DNA from: Leptospiraceae bacterium
GTDB lineage: Bacteria > Spirochaetota > Leptospiria > Leptospirales > Leptonemataceae
Length of the DNA stretch: 64,000 bases
Assembly (NCBI GenBank): GCA_026005135.1
Contig: BPKM01000004.1
Coordinates: forward strand, 173,340 to 237,339
Direction of reading: 5' to 3'
Shown: positions 9,073 through 18,056 of the stretch, piece by piece
Layout of the letters: the number at the start of each line of letters is the position of its first letter
How positions within the stretch are numbered: the first letter of the stretch is position 1
Program-made: the position numbers and the translations under genes
The notes under the pieces: model-generated
What the model saw: the letters and a program-made list of their open reading frames with translations, nothing else
Database searches by the model: none
Told to the model about the DNA's origin: nothing

Positions 9073-10311
9073 ATGAGAAAGCAATTTGATATTCCCATTT
9101 TTTATCGTTCTTCTATTATTTCTACGATAAAAAAAGCACGTCATAAACAGGATCGCTACAGAAAAGATCTTTCCCCAACGATTTTAGATTTAAATTCCTT
9201 AACTTTAAAAATAGCCAGACATTTTGGTTTTTGTTATGGTGTAGAAAATGCAATCGAAATTGCTTATCGTTCCTTAGAAGAAAATCCAGGAAAAAATATT
9301 TATCTTATTAGCGAAATGATTCATAATCCACATGTAAATAGGGATTTACAACAAAAAGGTGTAAAATTTATGATGAAAACAGATGGAACTATTTTAATTC
9401 CATTTGAACAAATCCAGAATAATGATGTTGTTATAATTCCAGCTTTTGGAACATCTATTGAAATTTTAAATGAAATCAAAAAACGTGGTGCCAATATTAA
9501 GATTTATAATACTACCTGTCCTTTTGTAGAAAAGGTCTGGCATAGAGCAGAAAGTCTCGGGAAAAAAAACTTTACAATTATTATACATGGAAGATATAAT
9601 CACGAAGAAACAAGAGCAACCTTTTCTCATTCAAAACAAAATGCACCATCTTTGGTAATTCAAGATATTCAAGAAGCACAAATCTTAGCAGATTTCATTA
9701 TAGGTAAACGAAATATAAACGATTTTTATCAATATTTCTCGAATAGAACATCAGAAAATTTTAATCCAGAAAAAGATTTAGAGCGTATTGGTGTAGTAAA
9801 TCAAACTACTATGCTTGCAACAGAAACCTTAGAAATTAGTGAATTATTAAAACAAGCAATGATAAAAAAGTATGGTGCTGAAAATATAAATCATCATTTT
9901 GCAGATACAAAAGATACCTTATGTTATGCAACCTGGGAAAATCAATCTGCTTTAAGAGAAATGCTAAAAGAAGAAGCAGATTTAGCAGTAATTGTAGGTG
10001 GTTATAATTCTTCTAATACTTCTCATTTAGTTGAATTATGCGAAGAAAAATTACCCACTTATTATATAAAAGATGACGAAGAAATCCTCTCTAAAACGAA
10101 GATTCGCCATTTAAATTTACATACAAAAGAAATACAAATAACAGAGAACTGGATTCCTCCAAAAGATAAAATTAAAATTTTACTATCAGCTGGAGCAAGT
10201 TGTCCAGATGCACTTGTTGATAGAGTTATTAAAAAATTAGCTATGATTTTTGATGTAGAAAAAGAATTAGAAAATGCTTTAAAACCTTATTTAGAAATTA
10301 TTGATTCATAA
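9073..10311 (+). CDS. ispH: 4-hydroxy-3-methylbut-2-enyl diphosphate reductase
   Basis: Last enzyme of the MEP isoprenoid pathway, a [4Fe-4S] enzyme making IPP and DMAPP. The three cluster cysteines are visible: FGFCYGVENA (Cys54), NTTCPFVEKVW (Cys149) and ASCPDALVDR near residue 380. Other conserved blocks are 'LISEMIHNPHVN', 'IIHGRYNHEETRAT' and 'VNQTTMLATET'. At 412 residues it belongs to the long form seen in cyanobacteria and plants, with about 45 extra N-terminal residues and an insertion after residue 230, rather than the roughly 315-residue E. coli type. The annotated ATG has no clear ribosome site, so the true start could lie slightly downstream. Confidence 0.95.
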   Translation: MRKQFDIPIFYRSSIISTIKKARHKQDRYRKDLSPTILDLNSLTLKIARHFGFCYGVENAIEIAYRSLEENPGKNIYLISEMIHNPHVNRDLQQKGVKFMMKTDGTILIPFEQIQNNDVVIIPAFGTSIEILNEIKKRGANIKIYNTTCPFVEKVWHRAESLGKKNFTIIIHGRYNHEETRATFSHSKQNAPSLVIQDIQEAQILADFIIGKRNINDFYQYFSNRTSENFNPEKDLERIGVVNQTTMLATETLEISELLKQAMIKKYGAENINHHFADTKDTLCYATWENQSALREMLKEEADLAVIVGGYNSSNTSHLVELCEEKLPTYYIKDDEEILSKTKIRHLNLHTKEIQITENWIPPKDKIKILLSAGASCPDALVDRVIKKLAMIFDVEKELENALKPYLEIIDS

Positions 10312-10402
10312 TTATCAATATTCATCTAATTGATTTTTAATTTACCTGAAAATAGTCCCAAAAAAAATTGTCTTAAAATAAAAAAAATACCGAAAAAAAA
10401 CT

Positions 10403-11489
10403 ATGAGCAGCCCTTATAAAAAAATATTTATATTAACATTATTTTTAATAATTATAACTTTAAATTTTAATTTTAGAGCTTTTGCTAATAATATCAAAAC
10501 ATTATCAACGGATTACGAAAAAACAACAATTAAACCTATTTCTTATAAAAAAGAAAATATTAAAATAATAGAACCCATTGATTCCTTTTATAAAGATTTA
10601 AAAAATTTTATCAATCATAATTATGGAAATTCAATCAATCCGGGCGCATCTTTGCTTGCTTTTCAAAATGATAATCCTATTTTATCTATCAATTATCATT
10701 TTAGTGCTATTTCTAAAATACCTCTTGCTTCTGTATCAAAAACATTTACTGCTGTACTTGTATTAAAATTAGAAGAAAAAGGTTATTTGAATATTTCTGA
10801 TTCAGTTTCTAAATATTTTCCAGTTTATAGAAAATACGAAAAGCATTTAGGTCCAATCACTATAAAGGATTTATTAAGCCATACTTCTGGAATTCCCTAT
10901 AATACAAGATATATTTATGATGATGGATATTCTCTACCAGAACCAATATTCACAAAGGGTAATTATCATTATTCCAATCATAATTATATACTACTTTCTT
11001 TATTAATAGAAAAAATTACTCAGAAACCATTTAAAGAATTAATACAACAATATATTATTAATGCTATTGATTTAAAACAAACTGAATTAGCATCTTATTT
11101 AACAGGTTCTTCTGGTATTATTAGCAATGCTTATGATTTAACAAATTTTTGTCAATATTTATTAAATGACTATCAAATAAGAAAAGAAAATAGCTATTTA
11201 TATAGAATGATCTATATATCTAACTGAACAATTAAAAAAGCACAAAGAAAAAATATGGGAATTTTATGGTTTAGGATTACATGTAAAAATCTATAATCAT
11301 AAAATTCTATATGCTTATCATTCAGGAACATGGAATGGTACAAGTAATTTTATATTATTAGTACCAGAATATAATTTAAGTTTTGTATATACTTCCAATC
11401 CTCCAAGTTATAAACCCAAAGAAGTAATGTATTTAAGAGGTATAATATTGCAAAAAATTGAAAACTTTTTAACTTCTTACATACAATAA
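10403..11489 (+). pseudogene. Serine beta-lactamase-family hydrolase, frameshifted near the C-terminus
   Basis: The first 274 codons carry a signal-anchor-like N-terminus and the class C/PBP-type active site: SVSK (Ser110, Lys113) and YSN in 'HYSNHNYILL'. The frame ends at 11227, but coding sequence continues one frame away from 11220 (LTEQLKKHKEKIWEFYGLGLHV...) and holds the third motif as HSG in 'AYHSGTWNG', stopping at 11487-11489. The join falls in a TATATAT tract at 11213-11219. Adding one TA or removing one base restores a protein of about 360 residues. It is homologous to the intact gene at 12298. It may be a true pseudogene, a slippage site, or a read error. Confidence 0.8.
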
Positions 11490-11540
11490 ACAAAAATAAT
11501 CTAATAGGTAAACGATCAATTTATATTTTCGTAAATTATT

Positions 11541-12059
11541 TTAGGCACATAATATTTCTACGTCTTCTTCTACAAGCTCCCTTGCCCTGTAAAATCGATG
11601 CTCTATCCTGATTTCTGTAATACTTGTTACAAATTCACTACCAATCTCCCTTAACGGAACCCTTAATAGAGATACCTTATCATCAAATCTTCTATAACAT
11701 TCCCATTCTATTAGTAATCTTATAATATGACTTACACTATAACCCGTCATCTCGGATATGTCTTTTAATAATTGATGAATATTCTGACTTACTCTTATAG
11801 AATAGTGTTCATAATCATTACATACTATCTGATAAATTTTTTTACTGGTTTTCTTTTGATTTGCTAATTTTTTTAGTCTTTCTATGTATTTAGAAATTAA
11901 AAACAAAAACATATCCGAATAGCTGGAATGCTGATTTCTTAAATCCTGCAAATCTTCTTTATAGGGTAAATAAATCATAAAGTGTAAAATTATCGTATTA
12001 CTTGATTCTTCTAGTTCTTCGTTAGGACTTTGTATATTCTTTCTTATATATGTAGCCAT
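11541..12059 (-). CDS. DUF1564 family protein
   Basis: 172 residues from the ATG at 12059. The C-terminal half, with 'HYSIRVSQNIHQLLKDIS', 'TGYSVSHIIRLLIEWE' and 'ITEIRIEHRFYRARELVEED', matches the DUF1564 family that is expanded in Leptospira genomes. The central 'SIRVSQNIHQLLKDISEMTG...SHIIRLLI' has the strand-helix-helix pattern of ribbon-helix-helix DNA-binding proteins, so a regulatory or antitoxin-like role is possible but unproven. It stands alone between two serine hydrolase genes with no obvious partner. Confidence 0.75.
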   Translation of the reverse strand: MATYIRKNIQSPNEELEESSNTIILHFMIYLPYKEDLQDLRNQHSSYSDMFLFLISKYIERLKKLANQKKTSKKIYQIVCNDYEHYSIRVSQNIHQLLKDISEMTGYSVSHIIRLLIEWECYRRFDDKVSLLRVPLREIGSEFVTSITEIRIEHRFYRARELVEEDVEILCA

Positions 12060-12170
12060 CAATAATTATAGTCTAATTTTTATTAAAAATCTTACTAAAA
12101 AAATATAAGAAAATCAAATTTTTTTATTATAAAATAACAATTTAGAAGCAGTATTTATAGAAACTATAAA

Positions 12171-12284
12171 TTATACGGCTTTCTTTGATCGCCCTCTACT
12201 ATAATAGGCTTCATTTTTAATATTGTAATTCTGTATATTTGTATTTATATCAAATTTTTTACTTGTTAAAATATAATTATGAAA
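12171..12284 (-). other. Short open frame, possible gene remnant
   Basis: A 37-codon open frame without a start codon ends in YYSRGRSKKAV followed by TAA (12171-12173). The basic C-terminus looks like the tail of a real protein rather than random AT-rich DNA, and it lies in the 238-base gap between DUF1564 and the next gene. It may be a remnant of a mobile or DUF1564-like gene. Weak. Confidence 0.25.
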
Positions 12285-12297
12285 TTATTTTTAAATT

Positions 12298-13638
12298 GTG
12301 AAAAAATATTTTTTATTACTTCTATTTCTAATTTTAAGTATTTCTCTTTATTCTTTTCCCGATAATTTAGTTTTTTATTTCCAGAATCCCATAAAATTTA
12401 ATGACTTAGATAAAATAAAGGAACTTTACAAGAATAAAATTATTTCTTCTATTAATAGGTTATATGATAAAAATAAAATTCAAGCTTTTTCTGTTGCTAT
12501 ATTTGATAGAAACTCTATCTTATTTGAATATCATAAAAATTCATCTCCCTTTAAATTATATCAGACTGCTTCTGTTTCAAAATTGATTACTGCTACTCTT
12601 ACTCAGATTTTTTTTCAGAATAAAATATTCAATCCAGATGATAAATTAATACATTTTTATCCCAATTTAAAAGTAGCCAAAAAAGAATGGTTAAATCAAA
12701 TTACTCTTGAGCATTTATTAACACATACAGCTGGATTCCCAGATTTAAGATATTATAAAAAAAGAGATTTAATTCAATATCCAGAATTCGATTTTAAAAT
12801 TCCTCTTACCATTTATCCACCGGGCAAGCATTATCGTTATTCTAATCATGGATATATGATTTTAGGAAAAATCATAGAAAAAAAATGTAAAATGTCTATA
12901 GAAGAATGTGCCAAAAAATATATATATAAACAATTAGAAATGCAATATTCAAAAGGACCTAAAACAGGTGCTGGTGGATTTATTACAAATATAAATGATA
13001 TTATTAAATTTGGACAAATGTATTTAAATTTTGGCTATTATAAAAATAAAGAAATATTAACATTAAATTCCATCTTTGATATGTTTATACCTGGTTTTTA
13101 CATTCCCCCTTCTAAATCGAAATTATATACTGGAAGAGGTTGGAGAATTAAGTATAATCCTTTTATGTTTACTATGTTTCATATTGGTGGTGATAATTAT
13201 GTAAGTGCATGGTTACAACTATTCCCTTTTGATGGTTATGGTTTAGTTTATTTAGGAAGTCCACATTCTTATGATGATGAAGTAATGAATTTTTTATATG
13301 GTATGCAACAATTGTTAGCAAAATTAACTGCTCTTTATGCAAAACGTGATTTTTCTATGGTTTTATGGAATCCTTCTCAACCTTCGGAAAATTTAAAAAA
13401 ACAATTTATCGGTACTTATAAAGAAATAAATTCTGGCGAAATCATTATAATTAATTTCGTAAATGAAAATCTTAATTTAACATCAAATCAAAATTATTCT
13501 TATCTTTTGTTTTCCGAAACTCATCATATTTATCGTGGTGGTAAAGATTTTCTAACCCATCATTTTATTATTAATGAAAAAAATCATAATGTAGAGGCTA
13601 TGGCTAATGCACAGGGATATTATGTAAAAATTCAATAA
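12298..13638 (+). CDS. Secreted serine hydrolase of the beta-lactamase/PBP family
   Basis: 446 residues starting at GTG, with a signal peptide (MKKYFLLLLFLILSISLYSF). Active-site motifs are SVSK (Ser92, Lys95), YSN (181-183) and 'FHIGGDNYVS' near residue 300 in the place of KTG. The 'LLTHTAGFPDL' block after motif 1 is typical of class C-like esterases and D-aminopeptidases. A C-terminal beta domain follows residue 355. It acts on the periplasmic or outer face; the substrate (peptide, ester or beta-lactam) cannot be read from sequence. It is a paralogue of the frameshifted gene at 10403, and its end overlaps the convergent membrane gene by 7 bases. Confidence 0.85.
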   Translation: MKKYFLLLLFLILSISLYSFPDNLVFYFQNPIKFNDLDKIKELYKNKIISSINRLYDKNKIQAFSVAIFDRNSILFEYHKNSSPFKLYQTASVSKLITATLTQIFFQNKIFNPDDKLIHFYPNLKVAKKEWLNQITLEHLLTHTAGFPDLRYYKKRDLIQYPEFDFKIPLTIYPPGKHYRYSNHGYMILGKIIEKKCKMSIEECAKKYIYKQLEMQYSKGPKTGAGGFITNINDIIKFGQMYLNFGYYKNKEILTLNSIFDMFIPGFYIPPSKSKLYTGRGWRIKYNPFMFTMFHIGGDNYVSAWLQLFPFDGYGLVYLGSPHSYDDEVMNFLYGMQQLLAKLTALYAKRDFSMVLWNPSQPSENLKKQFIGTYKEINSGEIIIINFVNENLNLTSNQNYSYLLFSETHHIYRGGKDFLTHHFIINEKNHNVEAMANAQGYYVKIQ

Positions 13639-14270
13639 TAGAACGAAACTATGCCTAATACAATTAAAACTATGCCTATTATTTTTTTTTCGTTTCTTTC
13701 TATAAATCTAGGATAATATTTTAACAAACCTTTATATGCTATAAAAGAAAAAAATAACATCGAAAATAATGTAATTAAAGTATATAAAATACTTATTAAT
13801 ATAACACTAAAATAACCATATTTTCCAATAGAAAAATAAATAGCTTCTATTTCTAAACAGGGGGAAAAAAACATTGCTAAATATAATAAAACAAGAGAAA
13901 TCCATAATTTTTTTGATTTATATTTTATATGATCATGATGATGATTATTATGATCCAGAATAATATAGATCATTCCTAAAAATATCATAAAAAAGGTAGG
14001 TAGAATTTTTTCTAACTGATATATAGTTGATGTATAAAAACCTAAATAACTTATAAAAAAACCTAACAATGCAGTACTTAAACTATGAAAAATTGCTCCC
14101 AAACTAATAACAAAAAACAGTTGTTTAAAGGTCCATTTTTCGGTTTTAGAAATTGCAATAAATGGCAACCAATGATTAGGAATACTTCCATGAATAAGAC
14201 TTAGTATAATGGTCCCTATAATATATTCTTTAATAGAAGAAATTTGATTCATTAATATATTAAAAACCAT
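13632..14270 (-). CDS. Polytopic membrane protein with His-rich loop, NicO/RcnA-like
   Basis: 212 residues with about six hydrophobic helices. Helix 1 ends in 'LSLIHGSIPNHWLPF', resembling the HxxxxDH-type metal motif of NicO/RcnA nickel-cobalt exporters with Asn in place of Asp. A cytoplasmic or periplasmic loop is rich in His (DHNNHHHDHIKYK, around residues 106-118), as in metal exporters. A Cys in 'FFSPCLEIEA' resembles the conserved FSPC of that superfamily. I infer metal transport, probably efflux; the family assignment is moderate. It is divergent from the rRNA methyltransferase gene. Confidence 0.6.
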   Translation of the reverse strand: MVFNILMNQISSIKEYIIGTIILSLIHGSIPNHWLPFIAISKTEKWTFKQLFFVISLGAIFHSLSTALLGFFISYLGFYTSTIYQLEKILPTFFMIFLGMIYIILDHNNHHHDHIKYKSKKLWISLVLLYLAMFFSPCLEIEAIYFSIGKYGYFSVILISILYTLITLFSMLFFSFIAYKGLLKYYPRFIERNEKKIIGIVLIVLGIVSFYY

Positions 14271-14358
14271 TTTTTTTTATGTTTATTATTCCTCATCTTA
14301 ATTTTATGATTATTTTTTTGATTTCTGTCATTTTGTAAAAAATACGTACATTAAAATT

Positions 14359-15510
14359 ATGATAAAAGGTTCAATTATATTAAAGAAAAATAAAGAAGAT
14401 TTTATTAAGTCTTTTCATAGCTGGATATTTTCTGGAGCTATTGAAAAAATCGATTCTTCTGAAGAACTAAAAAATGGTGATATTGTAAGAGTCTATAATT
14501 ATAATAAAGAACTTTTAGGATATGCTTTTTATGAAAAACCAGAACAAATTGTTGCAAGAATTTTCTATTTTGGAAATAAAGAAATTCATAATATAAATCA
14601 ATATTTCTTAAATTATTTTGAACAACTCTTTAAAAGAAAAAGCTCCTTATTTTTTGATTCTAATGCATTTCGCTTTATTCATTCTGAAAGCGATCGGATT
14701 CCAGGTATAATATGTGATATATATAATCAATGTGCCATTATACAAATTGATTATTTAAAATCTGAATTATTATTAAATCTCTTAATAAAATTTTTAAATA
14801 CAAAAAATATCAATTATATATTATTAAAAACTCAAAAAGAAATCCAATGGTTAACATCTAATAGATTAAAAGAAATAGAATTTAAAGAAAATCATCTTAA
14901 TTTTTTAATTCATATAGATAAATTCCAGAAAACAGGTTATTTTTTAGATCAAAAAATCAATAGAAAAAAAATAATTGAATATAGTAAAAATAAAATCGTA
15001 CTTGATGCTTTCTGTTATATTGGTGGTTTTGGAATTCATGCATTAAAGGGAGAGGCTAAAAAAGTAGTTTTTGTAGATTCTCAGAATTTAGAAACTCAGA
15101 TTAAAAACAATATTATAATAAATAAATTTCTGGAATCCAGTTTTGAAATAAAAAATATAGATGTATTTCAATTTTTTAATAATATGAATCCAAATATTTA
15201 TGATGTAATGATTATCGATCCACCTGCTTTTGTAAAGACAAAAGCCAAAATTAATGAAGGTATAAAAGGATATATAAAATTAAACCGACTTGCTATAAAA
15301 AATATAAAACAGGAAGGACATATATTTACTTTTTCGTGCTCTCAATTTATTGATAAAGAACTTTTTCGAAAAATCATTTTTATTGCAGCAAAAGAAGAAA
15401 AACGAAATGTATATATAAAAGAATATTTGACACAAGCACCTGATCATACAATTTCTGTTTTCCATCCAGAAGGAGAATATTTAAAAGGTTTTATATTATA
15501 TGTGGAATAA
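14359..15510 (+). CDS. RlmI-like 23S rRNA methyltransferase
   Basis: 383 residues. The N-terminal PUA domain (residues 1-75: 'SFHSWIFSGAIEKID...NGDIVRVYN...GYAFYE') is followed by the SAM-dependent Rossmann domain with 'VLDAFCYIGGFGIHAL' (motif I), 'IDPPAFVKTKAK' (motif IV) and 'TFSCSQFID'. This domain order and these motifs define the RlmI/YccW family, which makes m5C in 23S rRNA. Length fits (E. coli 396). The stop overlaps the following hydrolase start by 11 bases, so the two are translationally coupled. The exact target base is inferred from family only. Confidence 0.9.
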   Translation: MIKGSIILKKNKEDFIKSFHSWIFSGAIEKIDSSEELKNGDIVRVYNYNKELLGYAFYEKPEQIVARIFYFGNKEIHNINQYFLNYFEQLFKRKSSLFFDSNAFRFIHSESDRIPGIICDIYNQCAIIQIDYLKSELLLNLLIKFLNTKNINYILLKTQKEIQWLTSNRLKEIEFKENHLNFLIHIDKFQKTGYFLDQKINRKKIIEYSKNKIVLDAFCYIGGFGIHALKGEAKKVVFVDSQNLETQIKNNIIINKFLESSFEIKNIDVFQFFNNMNPNIYDVMIIDPPAFVKTKAKINEGIKGYIKLNRLAIKNIKQEGHIFTFSCSQFIDKELFRKIIFIAAKEEKRNVYIKEYLTQAPDHTISVFHPEGEYLKGFILYVE

Positions 15511-16558
15511 AATTTTAAAAATATTTATATTTATTTTTTTTATTAATTGTTATAACAGAAAATTTACAATCAATGATAGAAATTACATCTGGTTGAATAT
15601 TAACTATCAAAATCTCCCCAGAAAAAGCTTATTATTTTTCCCAGAAAATTACGAAAAAATAAATTTTTCTTTGGAAGATCATATTAAGGTTTATCCTTTA
15701 ATAATAAGCCTCCATGGTGGTGGAGGTAATATCGAATCAAATATAAAACTATCTAAGGGAAGATTGATCGAATTAAAAGAAAAATATCAATTTTTTTTAT
15801 TATTTCCTGAAGGTTATAAAAAACAATGGAATGATGGAAGAAATATACCACAATCAGAAGCTCATAACAAAAATTTAGATGATTCTGGATATATTAGATA
15901 TTTAATAGAATATATGAAAAAACATTTTCCCATAGACGAAGATAAAATATTTATTTTTGGAATTTCTAATGGTGGAATGATGTCTTTTCGTTTTGCTTGC
16001 GAATATTCTACTTATATTTCTGGTTTTGCATCAATTGCAGCAACAATGCCAGAACATTTAAAAACACAATGCAATCCTCAAAAAAAATTAAATATGATTT
16101 TAATGCATGGGACAGAAGATCCACTTGTTCCCTATTATGGGGGAGAGGTAAAAGTATTTTTTCAGAAAAGAGGTAAAGTTCTTTCTGCAGACGAAACAAT
16201 AGATTTCTGGCTTAATAAAAATGAATGCGAAAAAAATTATATAAAAACAGAATTAGATAAAGACAAAGATACAAAAACCATTATTTATCATTATAATTGT
16301 AAAAATAATACATTTATTCGATTTTATAAAATCCTTAACGGAGGTCATACCTGGCCCGGAGGATGGCAATATTTACCAGAATGGTATATTGGAAAAACTA
16401 CCCATAACTTTCTTGCCGAAGAAGAAATTATCAGGTATTTTTTAAAAAAAAACTCCCCAGAAGGGGGAGTAAAAGAGATTAATAATAATGGGTTTTTAAA
16501 TATCCAATCGCATCATCATAATTTTTACATAGATCATAAAAAAATCCGGGTAGATTAA
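15500..16558 (+). CDS. Lipoprotein alpha/beta hydrolase, PHB depolymerase/LpqC-type
   Basis: 352 residues with lipobox FINC (Cys14). Features of the esterase/depolymerase family: oxyanion 'ISLHGGGGN', nucleophile GISNGG (Ser), acid in 'MHGTEDPLVPYYGG', and His in 'GGHTWPGG'. It likely cleaves esters at the cell surface; the natural substrate is unknown. The enzyme domain ends near FLKKNS at 16455. The last 35 codons then run through the terminator of the opposite gene and overlap that gene's 3' end by 80 bases, suggesting that an earlier stop was lost. Confidence 0.85.
   Translation: MWNKILKIFIFIFFINCYNRKFTINDRNYIWLNINYQNLPRKSLLFFPENYEKINFSLEDHIKVYPLIISLHGGGGNIESNIKLSKGRLIELKEKYQFFLLFPEGYKKQWNDGRNIPQSEAHNKNLDDSGYIRYLIEYMKKHFPIDEDKIFIFGISNGGMMSFRFACEYSTYISGFASIAATMPEHLKTQCNPQKKLNMILMHGTEDPLVPYYGGEVKVFFQKRGKVLSADETIDFWLNKNECEKNYIKTELDKDKDTKTIIYHYNCKNNTFIRFYKILNGGHTWPGGWQYLPEWYIGKTTHNFLAEEEIIRYFLKKNSPEGGVKEINNNGFLNIQSHHHNFYIDHKKIRVD
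16444..16470 (-). terminator. Intrinsic terminator of the ankyrin/TM2 operon, inside the opposite gene
   Basis: A 7-base perfect stem ACTCCCC (16452-16458) with GGGGAGT (16464-16470). On the minus strand it is followed by a run of eight T (16444-16451) and lies 9 bases after the stop at 16479. It lies entirely within the coding sequence of the convergent hydrolase gene. Confidence 0.85.
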
Positions 16559-18038
16559 TTTTACAAGGATATATTGATAATCTTTTTTGTAACATTAATT
16601 CTAATATATCTTCTCCATAAATATTTTTTATATGAGGATTTAATTTAAAAATTTTATCTTTTAATACAACATATCTAACAATGGCACCTGTAGTTGGCTC
16701 ATTGTTTTTTCTGATTCTTAGAATTCTTAGTAATGGTGTATTCCCTTCATTATCCTGAATATTTATATTTCCACCATTTTTAATTATGATATAAATCAAA
16801 TTATTTTTGTCTGGAATTAAATTAGGATCATATAAAACTTCATTTAATTTCTCAAAAAAAGTATGCATTATAGTATCATTATCCTGAATTTTTTTATTAG
16901 GATTAGCTCCAAGTTTTAACATTTTTTTAATAATTTTTGGTTCATAAATAATGACATTTTTTGGTTCACCTCCATATTTTCTTCCAACATATAAATAGGG
17001 TGTATTTTTATTTAAAAATTCATATAGATTTTTTGTTAAATCAACTTTTCTTACTAAATATTTGGTTAATTTTTCTTTATTGAATCTAATAGAATCTATT
17101 ATTAAAGAAGTATAAATAGTATATGTTTTAAATGTTGAATCTTCAATATAATCTATATAGGTTTGATTTAAATCTAACCCATTTTTTTCTAAAAATTTAA
17201 TTTGCTCTATTATTCTTTCTTCTGAAGAATTTTCTATGAAATCTGACATAAATTTATAAAAGAAATCAATTTTAATTATTTTATTCTTAATAACATAATT
17301 AGGTATTAATAAATTATGATTCTTTATACTTCTTTCACATATATCTTCTAACGTTTTTTCATTTTTAATAATACCTAAGAATTCAGATAAAAATTTTTCA
17401 TGTTTTACATTATTAAAAATTTTAATTACATCAAAATCTAATAAAGAATTTTTTAAATTTTTTAATAATTTTGGATAATTATTTACAATTAGATCGAAAA
17501 ATTCTTCATCTTTTGCTAATAAATAAAGCATTCCTTCTGTTGCATATAATTTATTTTTTATAGAGGGATTATTTTTTAATAAATAATAAGTATATTGTCT
17601 TAATCCCAATTCTTCATTATAAAATAAATCACAAAGGAATAAATTACTTAGAATTGAATTAAAAATTTTTTTATTTTCTATTTGTTCTAAAATTCTTTTT
17701 TCTATAATCAAATATTTTAAAATATTTTTATAAGAATTTTTACAAGAGTGATTTATAATTATACTAATTTGTTTTTCTGGTTGAAAGGTTTTATAATCAT
17801 CATTAAAAATTAATAAAAGACTATTTACCCTTTTATATTTTGAATCTTTATAAATTAAATGGATATCAGTAAAATAAAAGAATTCATTATCTAAAAAATC
17901 TTTAAAATATCTAAAATAACTTTCTTCATTAGAATTTTGGTTATTTAATATTATTGCAAACTTCTCCCCTATGGATAAACAATTTACCATAAAAACTATC
18001 ATTAAAAATAAAATTACAATAAATGGTTTTCTTTTCAT
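16479..18038 (-). CDS. Lipoprotein with ankyrin repeats
   Basis: 519 residues from the ATG at 18038, chosen for GGAGG immediately upstream. The signal ends in lipobox FMVNC. The first 350 residues are helical, lysine/asparagine-rich and unrecognised. Ankyrin repeats occupy roughly residues 345-480, clearest in 'KIIKKMLKLGANPNKKIQDNDTI' (19+ residues) and 'IKNGGNINIQDNEGNTPLL'. It likely mediates protein contacts at the periplasmic or outer face. It is the second gene of an operon, starting 18 bases after the TM2 protein's stop. Confidence 0.75.
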   Translation of the reverse strand: MKRKPFIVILFLMIVFMVNCLSIGEKFAIILNNQNSNEESYFRYFKDFLDNEFFYFTDIHLIYKDSKYKRVNSLLLIFNDDYKTFQPEKQISIIINHSCKNSYKNILKYLIIEKRILEQIENKKIFNSILSNLFLCDLFYNEELGLRQYTYYLLKNNPSIKNKLYATEGMLYLLAKDEEFFDLIVNNYPKLLKNLKNSLLDFDVIKIFNNVKHEKFLSEFLGIIKNEKTLEDICERSIKNHNLLIPNYVIKNKIIKIDFFYKFMSDFIENSSEERIIEQIKFLEKNGLDLNQTYIDYIEDSTFKTYTIYTSLIIDSIRFNKEKLTKYLVRKVDLTKNLYEFLNKNTPYLYVGRKYGGEPKNVIIYEPKIIKKMLKLGANPNKKIQDNDTIMHTFFEKLNEVLYDPNLIPDKNNLIYIIIKNGGNINIQDNEGNTPLLRILRIRKNNEPTTGAIVRYVVLKDKIFKLNPHIKNIYGEDILELMLQKRLSIYPCKINLPGFFYDLCKNYDDAIGYLKTHYY

Positions 18039-18056
18039 ATAAAACCTCCACATTTT

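Noticed and set aside
12279..12365. ATG at 12279 as start of a different small protein upstream of the serine hydrolase
   Set aside because: It is out of frame with the hydrolase, only 28 codons long and not protein-like; the GTG at 12298 gives a clean signal peptide.
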